Below, in pieces: positions 31,980-42,161 of a stretch of 64,000 bases of DNA. The translations under genes were made by a program, and so were the position numbers. Position 1 is the first letter of the stretch, and the number at the start of each line of letters is the position of its first letter. The DNA is from Acanthosepion pharaonis (lineage: Eukaryota; Mollusca; Cephalopoda; Sepiida; Sepiidae): the NCBI GenBank assembly GCA_903632075.3, contig CAHIKZ030000807.1, positions 1,890,001 through 1,954,000 on the forward strand, in the 5' to 3' direction. A model generated the notes under the pieces. That model ran no database searches and was not told the DNA's origin. It worked only from the letters and a program-made list of their open reading frames with translations.

Positions 31980-33183
31980 TGATTTTGTTAATTTTTTTTA
32001 CTTCAGCAAATTCAATTTTCGACATGTAGTTTTAATTGCTTCCCATCAGTGTGCTTTACTGTCATATTGCTTGCCACCTTCATATAATTTCATCTTCACA
32101 ATTGACCGTAGATTTTTGCTCAGATTCAGATCAGGACTTGATGGAGGCCATTCCATTATATACTCTCCTGTAAATCTTTTATGCTCAAAGAATTCACAGG
32201 TAAGCTTAGATATATAGGAAGGAGCATTGTCGTGCATAAATACCCACTTCAATTTGAAACTGCGGGACTTGTACCATGCAAAGATAGTCTTGTTCATAAA
32301 ATCACAATAGCACTATTCAGTTTAACTCTTTCATCAATCAATAATGGTTTGGTTGACAATTCCAGCCTATATCATAAGACTACCACTTCTTTGTTGCCTT
32401 CTTTTAGCCACAAGCACGTCTGAATTGGATAAAATCCATCCTTTGGCCTATCCATCAGGTCCATCAAATGTCACTTGAGATTCCTGAGTGAAAATTACTT
32501 TATAAAAGTCAATTTTCATGTATTTTTTGGCCCAATTTTGATGCTTTAAAACATTTGCTTCAGTGAGAGGTGTTTGCCTAGGAGTTTTTTTTTTATAGAT
32601 CCCAATTCACATAGTATTCTACACCTTTTGTCCTTCTTGAATCCCTCAATTATAGCCTTTTCAAAGATCTAAGCATTAGTCAAAAGTTGTTGTTTCACTA
32701 TAACTCACTTTAGTTTATCTTCATCTCAAGGAAGCAAGATCTTAAAGCCTTTTCCTTTGCTTCAAGTTCTCAACATATTTTCAACAGCCTTCTTTATTGC
32801 TTGATGATCTCTGAAAAGCTCCTTTGATATCTCCAATGTGGACATCCCCTTACTCAATAACTGTTATTTTCTGTTTTTCAGCAGTTCTTAGATCCTTCCA
32901 TTTACTCATGTTTTAACATATATTATGGACAAAAAGAAAAATACTTTTTATTAGATTTCAGATGTCTTAAACTAATAATGGTTTAATCTGCATATTAACT
33001 TCAGTCAGTCTATTTTCACAAATTCCAAATATCTCAAAAACTAATCATTAAAAATGGCAGAAAATTTAGTTAAATATTTTACTAAGGGTGGAAATAGACA
33101 CATTTCAATTTGACAAATATTAGTTCAGAGGTTTTTGAGTTATTGATATATATTTGATTTGCATAATAACTTCAGACAGTCTG
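31980..33183 (-). mobile_element. Decayed Tc1 element (third DD37E-type copy)
   Basis: The right terminus (reading inward 'cagactgtctgaagttatta') ends at 33,183, directly before TA at 33,184-33,185. Its 'attatgcaaat' core resembles the ends of the other two Tc1 elements. The left terminus was not found. A heavily mutated transposase runs from 32,909 down to about 31,980. Confidence 0.75.
31985..32909 (-). pseudogene. Tc1-like transposase pseudogene with altered catalytic residues
   Basis: Starts 'MSKWKDLRTAEKQKITVIE' at 32,909, then many stops through the helix-turn-helix part. The catalytic half reads 'WAKKYMKIDFYKVIF', then TQES where relatives have TDES, 'VTFDGPDG', 'WVFMHDNAPSYISKL' (second Asp kept) and 'SSPDLNLSKNLRSIV', where relatives have PIENLW. 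The first Asp is therefore Gln and the Glu is Lys. Spacing from the second Asp to that Lys is again 37 residues. It is clearly dead and older than the copies at 1.2 and 42 kb. Confidence 0.88.
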
Positions 33184-33185
33184 TA

Positions 33186-33880
33186 TGTTGATGACATAAC
33201 TATTTACTCCTGTCTTAATGTTAAGTCAGATCAGTTTGATAAGGTCAAATTGGCAGCTCATCTCAAAAATTAACTGGGGCAAGGGATGGCTTGTTAATTT
33301 TAATGCCTCTAAAAATTGCTCTCACTTTTAATCATCTAAGAGACCCTTTTTTGCATAGCTGAAGCTAGCCTCCAGGAGAGGGTTTCCTTGCATCTTCTTG
33401 GTTTAATGTTTTCCACTGACATGAATTGGAAAGATTATATTGAACCAATTGCTAACTCTACTGCTCAGTAATGTCAGTTGACTGTGTCAGGCTAGATAAT
33501 TTTTCTTGCCAGAATCTATCTTGCATATTTATAAGTTTATCATTCTTCCATGCATTGAATATTGCTGCCACTTCTGATGTTTCTGTGATATATTTACAGA
33601 TTCTAGATAAAATATAAAGAATCTACAATGTTATTGGTCCTGACCTGGCATCTCTGCTTCAGTCACATTTCCACTGTCATAACATAGCTTCCCTGTTGTT
33701 TGCTATAAATATTTTCATAGTAATTTTTCTGATGAGCTTTTGTCTTTGGTACCTAGATTTTATGACTCTAATCACAGTAGTAGATTGGCAGTTAGGTCTC
33801 TTCATTTTACAGTTGAAATGGCTAGATATAATTATGCTCTGAGTTTTTTTTTTTGTTTTGTGTTTTTAATCATGTTCCAG
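33186..33880 (+). mobile_element. LINE-B fragment from the RT catalytic motif to the C-terminus
   Basis: Opens with codons for YVDD ('gttgatgacataactatt'), then 'KSDQFDKVKLAAHLKN', decayed thumb text, 'LQILDKI', 'VIGPDLASLLQSHFH' and 'NIASLLFA'. This is the most complete LINE-B run here (about 230 codon positions), with numerous stops. The upstream RT palm is missing because the Tc1 element abuts the YVDD codons. Confidence 0.85.
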
Positions 33881-33954
33881 GCAAGAAAAGATCACTTTCT
33901 GGGGTCTTTGCTGCAAATGCAATATAGAATCAATAATTAAAGCAAAAAGGATAC

Positions 33955-34240
33955 TTATACTTAGAATCAGAAAAAGACTCTCAAAATTTCTAGATGACAT
34001 AATGAGGAAAGAGAACTTGGAAAATCTGACACTCACAGAGCATAATGAAGGCAAGATGGACAGAGGGTTAACAATGAATAACTTATTTAACAGACTTGTG
34101 TGAATGGATGGCAGAACAAGAATTGGGGCTATGAAGAAAAGACAAAACATAGTAAGAACTACAAAGGATAGGAAGATGTTGAGAGCTATGATGCCCCACG
34201 ACCTGAAGGGGTACAGCACATAGAAGATGTATCTCAATGA
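33955..34240 (+). mobile_element. RTE-like LINE C-terminal fragment, plus strand
   Basis: Reads 'RKRLSKFLDDIMRKENLENL', 'LTEHNEGKMDRGL', then after one stop 'MKKRQNIVRTTKDRKMLRAM' and 'MPHDLKGYST'. This is the best-preserved copy of the family seen at 5.4-6.2 kb, with one internal stop over about 90 codons. Confidence 0.8.
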
Positions 34241-34469
34241 GTGATTTATGAGTTCAGCTTTTCATTAATCTTGGCTCAGTCAATGAAATATTTGTCTTGA
34301 AATTTATCTGATGAATTATTTCAGTTTGGGCTGACAGCTTGATTTATTTTTTTTATGTCAGATACAAGGAGTTAAGCAATTTGTGATGAATGTATAGCTC
34401 CAACAATCAAGAAAACAACCATTTTTGGAGGGGTATTTGCATTATTTTGAAGGGATATTACATAAAATT

Positions 34470-34573
34470 CTGAATACAACATCAATCAGTGAAGTAACAA
34501 ATTTTTTATCTGTATTAATCTTATAAAATAGAAATATAAAATTTGTCACTTCACAGATTGATGTTATATTCAG
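34470..34573. repeat. 104-base imperfect palindrome
   Basis: Arms 34,470-34,505 and 34,538-34,573 pair at 33 of 36 positions around a 32-base AT-rich loop. No TA or other target duplication was recognised. It may be a tiny MITE or a template-switch product. Confidence 0.9.
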
Positions 34574-34579
34574 CACATT

Positions 34580-35160
34580 CACTCCAGAGTTTCGTAGATG
34601 AACCTTTTTGTAATCATTTGGTTAACTCATCAGGAGGTATAAGCAATTGTCTACAGGTTTTCTCATTTTTCATTATTTGAAAAAAAACTGATGTACTTTT
34701 TGTTGGTGTTAGATTGATTTTTTTTTTTATGTGTGTGTATATGTATACCTGTACTTGTCTATATGTGCACATGTGTAGAATGGCATGATTATTTTCCCCT
34801 TTATTCTGTTGTCTTCTTATACTCTCTCACTGTTCTTTTTCTTCTTTTTTGTCTCTTTCAGCTCAAGTGTCAAAGATAATGCAGCAATGTTATTTCCTTT
34901 ATATAGACAGGACTTTTATTTAGGCTTTTTTTCACAAATATTCTGGGGTTTCTTACGTTTGGGAAAATATCAGCATATTCCATTTTATATTTATTTCTTG
35001 TTTAAATAGTTCATTTTTAATTTATTTATTTTTAAGCTTAAGTAGTATAAATAAATCTATTAGGTTTTGACACAATTTTATTTATCTTCATTACATTCAG
35101 CCTGTTGAATGCTACTGAATAGAGCAAATTTTATTATAATTGTAGTATATGGAATCCACT
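34580..35160. other. Unassigned stretch
   Basis: AT-rich with a T-rich segment near 34,810-34,860. No element recognised. Confidence 0.45.
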
Positions 35161-35191
35161 CTTAAATCTTGTCCACAAAACCAATCCCATT

Positions 35192-35198
35192 ACACACG

Positions 35199-35265
<67 letters not shown>
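35192..35265. repeat. (CA)n(TA)n compound microsatellite
   Basis: About 10 CA units followed by about 27 TA units. Confidence 0.97.
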
Positions 35266-35426
35266 CTGCCATAGCATGTGAAACTTTGATTTGCATCATG
35301 AGGTTGGTGATATGCTGCATACTGCACCCTACCTTAAAACTTCATGACCACAGGACCAAGGGTTATACCAGCATCTCCTGCAACCAATGTGGGTGGGCTT
35401 GTAGCAGCCATGGAAAATCCTCCTAA
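35266..35426 (+). other. Possible LINE zinc-finger-end remnant
   Basis: The plus-strand frame after the microsatellite reads 'LKLHDHRTKGYTSISCNQCG' followed by 'WACSSHGKSS'. The CxxC pattern at the end of an otherwise plain frame recalls zinc fingers found at the C-terminus of some LINE proteins. This rests on one motif and is weak. Confidence 0.25.
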
Positions 35427-35714
35427 GTCTTCATTTTCAAAGCCATGCTATGAATAGATGACATTTAACTTGGCTGAAATTTTGTTTAGGGTTAAAATTT
35501 TGGCTTCATGTACATGAGAAGGCTTTTTTAAGTTTCTTTTTCTTTGGTAAGGTTACTATTTATTTAATGGTATTACATTTTAGGATAAATGTTACTAGGT
35601 TATTTTAACATCTTTTGATATTGTACCTGATGAACTTTTATACTGATTAGGACTTCATTTGTTTATTATGCTTACTTATTTTCCATTGTTAGATGATTTG
35701 GCTAAGTAAAATAT

Positions 35715-36020
35715 TTGGTTGTGATTATGATTTCTTGCCACACCCTCTATATTTGCCCAACCTTGTACCTTCAAATTTCCACTTATTTCAATGAGGGGAC
35801 AAATCTTTCACTCTGAAGAGGATGTAAAAAAAATCACCTCAAAGAAATTTTTTGCCAATAAAGACAAAAAATTCTTTGAGCAGAGAATAATGGATCTGCC
35901 CACAAGATGGCAGAAGATACTGGAACATGACGCTAATTATATCATCAATTGAATAAAGGGCTTTGTGTATAAAGTTTGTGTGTCTTATTTTCACTTAAAA
36001 AAACTGAACTGACTTTTTGT
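35715..36020 (+). pseudogene. mariner transposase C-terminal remnant
   Basis: Reads 'CDYDFLPHPLYLPNLVPSNF' and 'HLFQ' (third catalytic Asp region, the Asp replaced by Asn), then in shifted frame 'KNSLSRE' with 'WICPQDGRRYW' and the end 'NMTLIISSIE'. The trailing 'actgactttttgtccaacc' near 36,010 resembles a mariner terminus. The front two-thirds are missing. Confidence 0.75.
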
Positions 36021-36029
36021 CCAACCGAA

Positions 36030-36395
36030 TAGTAAAACTACTATTTCTTTTATTTTTTCTTTATTATCTTTACTAGAAAGTTGTCTGTCACATGAGGCTG
36101 TTTTAATGTTAACAATATAATTTTGCAATTGTGCAGACTGTCAGGTTTCATCAGCCATGCTGGCTACGGAATGCCCATAATAAATTAGAGCATATTTCAT
36201 TACATACGGAAAAAGAAAAGCTGAAAAGAAATACCTGTTTGTCATTTTTTATTATCCCTACTTCAGTTGTCCTATGAAACACCCATAAAAAATTCAAGCA
36301 GACTTAGAGTTAACTGGAATTTTTTTCAAGATTGATAACAATTCACTGTAAAGCCACTGTTAATCCCACATGCAAACTATTTCAGCAAAAGTAAG
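36030..36395. other. Unassigned stretch
   Basis: Nothing recognised. AT-rich with no coding pattern. Confidence 0.4.
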
Positions 36396-36399
36396 CAGA

Positions 36400-36620
36400 T
36401 AAAATTGTAGTTCTTTAATGATGGCTCTGTGACCTTTAACATCACAATAAAAATTAACTACAGTATTTCTGTAGAGTATTTCTTAGTTTTCAACATTATA
36501 GTTGCTACTACGAGAATTATTAGTTAAATGATATATTGTTGCATTATCAAAAGAACATTAACTATTACTTTGAACATTCTAGAATAAGCTACAGCTGTTT
36601 GAAACTAACTGCGTAAAAAT
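36400..36620. repeat. Unclassified repeat, inverted copy of 22,300-22,510
   Basis: 'aaattaactacagtatttct' and 'agttaaatgatatattgttg' match the 22.4-kb segment in reverse complement. Confidence 0.75.
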
Positions 36621-36699
36621 TATTCAGGATATGCACTGCTGTCTTGCCTACCTAGATGGTACATAACCTGCTGCTTGGTAATTCCTCGTTCTGTAAGCT

Positions 36700-36855
36700 T
36701 GGATGTGCAGGTGATGTAATGGATTGGAGATCAGAGTGCCAAGTTTCTATTCCCATCAGGTATGTTATATTCACATACATGCAAATACCTCTGGGAAAGT
36801 TATGAATCCACCTCTTTTCTCCCCAGCTATGGGTTAATTTGGAGGACTTGTATCA
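36700..36855 (+). mobile_element. tRNA-derived SINE, family A relative (5' half)
   Basis: 'gatgtaatggattggagatc' head, then 'ttatattcacatacatgcaa', 'ctctgggaaagttatgaatc' and 'cagctatgggttaatttgga'. It stops before the family A tail. Confidence 0.7.
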
Positions 36856-36859
36856 GTAA

Positions 36860-37900
36860 ATCATTATTATCTCTCAAAAACATTCTTACAATCTAAAAAT
36901 ATTTTCTGGTTTTAACCATTAGTACATTATTATTTATAAGTATTCTCCTTTTACTGCATTCTTTTTTAAGGTCCTTCAGCTGTAGTAATCCGATTGCTTA
37001 TTTTAGTTAAGGATATTTTCTGTTACCATAACAGGACATGACAACACTACTGAAAAATTCACAATATCATTTGGTGTTCTGCAGGACAAATCTTTTGCTT
37101 TACAAAGTCACCTACAATGTGCTAAAGATTAAATAACCAGCAAAGGGTTGATAGACTGTAAAAAACAAATTAATCTCTTTATATTAACAGCATAAGCATT
37201 GTCATGAAATCCAACAATAGAATCAGTATTGATTATATAATCATCATTATTATACTTAACACTATTCATTGATCATCATTAAGAATATTTCTCGTGATCA
37301 TTAAATTCAGTATTTCATTACTTTATCATTTTAATTTTCCAGCATCAAAAAAATCTTAAATAAATTAATTTACCTTCTACTTTCCTTATATTTTTTTCTG
37401 CAAGCATTGAAATTTTTAATAGCCAGTTTTGTGCAATTTTCCTTGAAAAGCAGAATATTGGCTCAGAGCTAAAATGATGTCATTTGTTATTTCATAAGTC
37501 TTAATTACATTTGCTCTTTCTTTGTTTGATCTTTATTCATTCAGTCAGAGTTCGGCACTTGAAAACCTCCAAGGCCCACTAGGTAATATGAGAAGTAGTC
37601 ATTAATTTTTCTTATATATATTAGGGTTATGACTTTTTTTCTTTTTTTTTTCTTCCATCATCATTCAAAGAAATTTTGTTCGAAAATAATGGAGGGCTTA
37701 ATTCAGGTTACTTTTTTAAAAAATGTCACCCCAACACAAACTTTCTAAAATCATAGTAGTACTATGACTTTCTAGAGCTTTCTAGAACTTCATGTAACCT
37801 TTTAGAACTTGTTTTTGTTTTTTTATGTAAAGTTGTATGTAATACTATAGTTATAAACTGTTAAATGTGTTAAAAACTAAGTACTATCCAATTACATCAT
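36860..37900. other. Unassigned AT-rich stretch (~1 kb)
   Basis: No repeat family, RNA gene or coding pattern seen. Confidence 0.5.
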
Positions 37901-37904
37901 TCTT

Positions 37905-37975
37905 CTTCTTTTATGTGCCATATCCCTTCAGGATATGGCGCTCCTCATCTTCTTGTCTCTTGTAGATCTTAGCAA
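37905..37975 (-). mobile_element. Short RTE-like LINE 3' fragment
   Basis: 'cttcttttatgtgccatatc' then 'ccttcaggatatgg' parallels the 3' edge of the copies at 5,380 and 5,855. Confidence 0.5.
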
Positions 37976-38184
37976 ATTGAAAAATAAAGGTTCTGAATTT
38001 TTTTTTTTTAACCCTTATTATGTATATGGTAAACTCAAATTTTCAGTTTGGGGTGTGAATTTTTCAACAACTAAAACAAATTAAAGCCTTTTTCATTAAA
38101 TTTCAAAAAAAGATCATTGATTTATAACACTGGAACTTAGGCTTGCAAAAAGTCATAATCCTAATATATATAACAATGATGTTC

Positions 38185-38330
38185 ACTCTGTACAAGACTC
38201 GAGAGCCACTTGAGGTAGAGGGTTGCAGCATAAGAGTCACAGTTTATGTGGATATGTGGGGGAGATAATGGTGAACCCTAGACTTAAACAGGTTAAGATT
38301 GTAGTGATCGGGGAAGCATCCTCTTGTAGT
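38185..38330 (-). mobile_element. LINE-A C-terminal fragment
   Basis: The minus strand reads 'EDASPITTILTCLSLGFTII', the 'FPDHYNLNLFKSRVN'-type end of LINE-A, followed by its 3' segment ending 'gtacagagtg'. It compares with 56,525-56,620 and 63,000-63,145. Confidence 0.65.
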
Positions 38331-38870
38331 TTTATACTTTACTTAAAAAAAATACAAAAATATTACATTTTGAGGTGTTTTTTAAAGAAAAGCACAGTAG
38401 GCCCAAACTTTTTGCCTTTAGTCTACATACATGCACAATTTGAATGAAATTGAAATGGACATCTGTGTTATGTGAGTTAATTACAATTTTTGCTGTTTGG
38501 CAACAACCCCTGGATAACAGGATAAGAGTATAAGCTAAAACCCTTTGAAATTATTTTTAGGACTTCTGTATTTAAGCTGAATATATTTTCTAATAAATGT
38601 GGTGTTGTAAATAGACAAACATATTTGAAATTAAATAATATTACTATCACAGAAGAAATGGAGAAGCAAACTAGTTCCTGTAAAAATTTTTCCTTCCTTA
38701 AAAAACTGCTTTGATTAGGCTTCTGTAGAACTGATATGAAAGAGTTCATAACTTTTGCTATACTAATAAATATTGTTACACTATCTTCTTCAAAATTATC
38801 CATTGAAATAATTAATAATGCTGACCTGATAATCTAGACATGAACATAGTCATAATGTGGTCAACTTTAC

Positions 38871-39607
38871 CATATGTACCTGCCAAAAAATAGTGTATCA
38901 AAAGGACAGTTTTTCTCTTGACACTGCTATTACTCTCTTGGCTATTTTTATTGTTTTAAAAAGCTATTTTTAGAATTTGAAAAATAAGCAAACATATGAC
39001 ATTTATGCATTCTCTTTTTTCTTGGGAATTGACAACAAAAGTATTAAACAGTTTTTTTTGTTTTTTATATAAACAATCAATTTACATATTTATGATGTTT
39101 CAGATGTTGTACACTCTCTGGCCTTCTTCAGGTGATTGAAATTTCGAACCAAACACTTTATTTCATCCACCAGATTAGATTGTTCTAGGATGTCTCAGTT
39201 TCAGTTATTTCCCTTTCGGAACTCAACTCTCCAAGTTTTTGGTCACATCTGCAGTGCCCAGGTATTGAACTCACAACTCTTTCTCATCACTGGATTACTT
39301 CAACCAACACTTTTATCCACTAGACCATATGTCCTTGGGGACAATCTAATACATAAATAGACTTTAACATTTTTGTTGTTAATATTGCATTGTAGTTGGT
39401 TGACACATTTTTATAAATGTTTCAATATAAAATTATTCTTTTAAATAAACAATCCATTAAAGTGAATAGTGTCTAATTCTCTTGTTATTGATTCTCAAGA
39501 GAAAAGAGAATACATAAATCTAAAAGTTTGTTAATGGAAGTATGCAATGGTGTCAAGAAAAAAACCATTCTTTTGACACACCATCTTTTTTTTTGCAGGT
39601 ACATATG
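38871..39607. repeat. 737-bp foldback element interrupted by a SINE-like unit
   Basis: The ends 'catatgtacctgc' (38,871-38,883) and its exact reverse complement (39,595-39,607) continue inward as ~180-bp imperfect arms. Each arm carries its own hairpin around 'gtgtcaaaag' and 'cttgacac'. Between the arms lies a piece of the self-complementary retroposon (39,080-39,350). Confidence 0.75.
39080..39350 (-). mobile_element. Self-complementary retroposon, partial copy with tRNA-like unit
   Basis: Left-arm words 'ggccttcttcaggtgattga' and 'cgaaccaaacactttatttc', then a minus-strand tRNA-like unit (39,250-39,335, with 'ggtattgaactcacaa' and 'tatccactagaccatat'). The right arm is reduced to about 20 bases ('ggggacaatctaata'). 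Confidence 0.7.
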
Positions 39608-39639
39608 TTAAAATTTGCCCATAATGTTTTTCTGTTACA

Positions 39640-40340
39640 TTTTAATAACTTAAAATTAATTTAATTGATTTGGTCACAACTTCTAATCAAGGCTGCAATA
39701 TCTCATTTGTAGAGACTGTATATCCTTGTAATTGCATGTAGCACCATCCTTAACATCTCTCTGCATTCTAAAGGTGGGATGTTCATTTATTCCAAGGGCT
39801 AATGAACTGCACAAGGCAGAGTTGTTCAGCTCCCCTAGGGTATTTGCTATACTCACGTATCCCAGTATTCTCCTAGATAGATATCTGTTAACATAGCTAA
39901 TGAACTCTATCTTCCCATTTGGTTCATATCAAAGTTTGCCTTCTAGACAAACTGATTGCCTTCACCATGGCTAAGGGTGTTCAGCCCTCCTATATACCCC
40001 CACACAGACACACTCACATACTTCATATATTATTCCTTCTTGCCACCTGAAGATTGCAAAAATTTTATGAAACTGTTAGTACCGGAGGGGTATATGTGCA
40101 GAAATGTTTGTTATTATATTAGATTTTAGGCTCTGAATTTTGTCTTGAATTTTACATTGGGCTCTTTCCTTTTACTATGTTTGCACTTGTGTATGTAATT
40201 GTTGCATCATATTTAATATATATATATTCCAGTTATACATTATTTTTATAGATATAATTTATTTAAATAAATGCTCTGTTCTTTTTAGTTAAACGGTATT
40301 AATTACATTTACTGGCCTGAATGTTCAAGGAATTTTGTAA
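39640..40340. other. Unassigned stretch
   Basis: A segment at 39,700-40,090 is less AT-rich, but I do not recognise it. An AT-rich repeat around 'tatagatataatttatttaa' (40,249) recurs at 40,590 and, inverted and diverged, near 45,360-45,400. Confidence 0.45.
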
Positions 40341-40351
40341 AAAATATATGC

Positions 40352-40440
40352 TTCTCTGAAAGGAATTGAATCTGTAATGCCAAAAGTAACCATCATTTGA
40401 TCTGATGTGCTGTTAACCATTCAGCTACAAAGAAGCATCT
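40352..40440 (-). tRNA. tRNA-like pseudogene or SINE head (anticodon-position TCA)
   Basis: An 89-base minus-strand segment folds as a cloverleaf. The acceptor stem 'tgcttct'/'agaagca' pairs 7 of 7, a D-stem pairs gctg with cagc, and an anticodon stem pairs catca with tgatg around the loop gatcaaa. A longer variable region follows, then a degenerate T arm with 'gattcaattcc' (B-box-like). The base before the anticodon is A rather than the expected T, and two T-stem pairs fail, so I do not call it functional. The length and TCA recall tRNA-Sec, but a decayed Ser/Leu-type tRNA or a SINE head is just as likely. Confidence 0.4.
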
Positions 40441-40671
40441 GGTTAGCAAAGTCCAAATTGCTGTTTATAAATAACAAATCTTTGATGATCTTTACTGAAT
40501 GATCATATCTGCTCACAAAATATATCTTAACATAAACAATGACAATCTATCCGACAATTATTTTTGATATATTTTCCATTTATACATTATTCTTATAGAT
40601 ATAATTTATTTAAGTAAATTCTCTGTTTTTTAATTAAAAAAATATATATATTTGAAAGAAAATATCTATTA

Positions 40672-40677
<6 letters not shown>

Positions 40678-40704
<27 letters not shown>
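40678..40704. repeat. (TA)n microsatellite in an AT-rich field
   Basis: About 13 units, with further degenerate TA runs to 40,755. Confidence 0.9.
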
Positions 40705-40712
<8 letters not shown>

Positions 40713-41210
40713 TTGGATAAAAATATATATATTATTATTTGAAAATATATATAATTTGAAAGAAAATTTTAGTATTTTTCTTAGTCAATTTTCTATGGCT
40801 AACAAGAAATTGATTTGTGGACTCGAAATGATTAAAACAAAAATAAACAGACATAGTATGTCTAAATTATTTAGACAAATCTGTTTGAATAATATATATA
40901 GTTAATAATCTGTTGGTATACAATCCAGGTGAATCCTATTAATACAATATCAAATATTAAAACTAATTCACACATAGAGCTCAATGCTTTAATTAAACAG
41001 TGCAACATATTTTTTTATTTCAATAACTGGTTTGAAAAATCCTTGTAAATTTTATTTCAATTTACAAGGTGAAAATGAACATTAACTTAATATAATCTTA
41101 ATTGTATTGTATAATAATATATATAATACATGTATTGCTGGTGTTAATAAAAGAAGCTCTTGAGTATATATTAATATATATATATATACACATTATATGT
41201 ATATTTATTA

Positions 41211-41213
<3 letters not shown>

Positions 41214-41275
<62 letters not shown>
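41214..41275. repeat. (TA)n microsatellite, ~31 units
   Basis: Perfect array; Ile/Tyr open frames on both strands here are its translation. Confidence 0.97.
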
Positions 41276-41278
<3 letters not shown>

Positions 41279-41289
41279 AATTTTGATTA

Positions 41290-41914
41290 AAATGAACTGA
41301 CACAGTCAGTCTGTTTTAATTTTTGATTGTATTTTTCTGATTTTTGAATAAGGTGTTTACTACTGTGTTTGGTAACAGTCCTAGGATTGCTGGCACCTCA
41401 AGCAAACTGAACTTTGGTGCCTTTACAAGTATAAACCTTTTTAAATTTTCATGAGGCGAAAAACAGAAAATGTAAAATAACGAGTTTATTACAATATACA
41501 GCTTAATACAAGATAAAAAAAATTCATTATCCTACATAAAACATTTTTCTAACCTTTAGATCTGCAAATATTTATATGGCACTTTCTATACCTATCTTCT
41601 TTACAAGGTCATTTTTTATTGACAAAATAGCAAAATTTAATCTGTTTTAAGTCATGGGCATTCGCAAGTATGTTTTTATAAGCTTTTATTTTGGAAGACC
41701 CCAAACACATGACATGGCAGCATGATGGTGTCATCGGTCTTCATGGTGCCCTGGGCAACTGTCTAAGTTGCCAGTACCACAGCCAGTCCTGATTGTGCTT
41801 GAAGTTGTGGATAAACTGTCCAAAGATTATATTGTGTTATTATTTTGCTCAAGTACTTTCAATCATTGCAGTAATTTTTGTGAAAAATATCACACTTTAG
41901 ATGAACACTTGCTG

Positions 41915-41915
<1 letters not shown>
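41290..41915. other. Unassigned stretch
   Basis: Mixed AT-rich DNA. The last ~30 bases before the TA array ('gaacacttgctgcc') may be a worn Penelope 3' end. Confidence 0.35.
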
Positions 41916-41916
<1 letters not shown>

Positions 41917-41953
<37 letters not shown>

Positions 41954-42105
41954 AAATATAGTCTTAAGGTGTGCTATATTTATGGGATAAAGTGCTCAAT
42001 ATCATAGATAAAGCGTGTGTAAATATAAAAGTGAACATTGAAGTCAACACTTAGAGGTGATAGGCTGTTTCATGCTAGACATAATCATCAGGCCATATAT
42101 ATAGG

Positions 42106-42158
<53 letters not shown>
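41917..42158 (+). mobile_element. Penelope-like element 5' (pseudo-LTR) fragment between TA arrays
   Basis: (TA)n at 41,917-41,950, then 'aaagtgctcaatatcataga', 'gaagtcaacacttagaggtg' and 'ctgtttcatgctagac', then (TA)n at 42,113-42,158. The same block, in minus orientation, opens the copy at 56,060-56,185, and part of it is at 45,464-45,525. Penelope elements carry such repeats at their ends (pseudo-LTRs). Confidence 0.75.

Positions 42159-42159
<1 letters not shown>

Positions 42160-42161
<2 letters not shown>

Noticed and set aside
41098..41290. Ile/Tyr-repeat open frames on both strands (also near 3.7, 35.2, 51, 55, 56.5 and 58 kb)
   Set aside because: They are translations of (TA)n and related microsatellites. 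No start context or non-repeat domain supports a gene.
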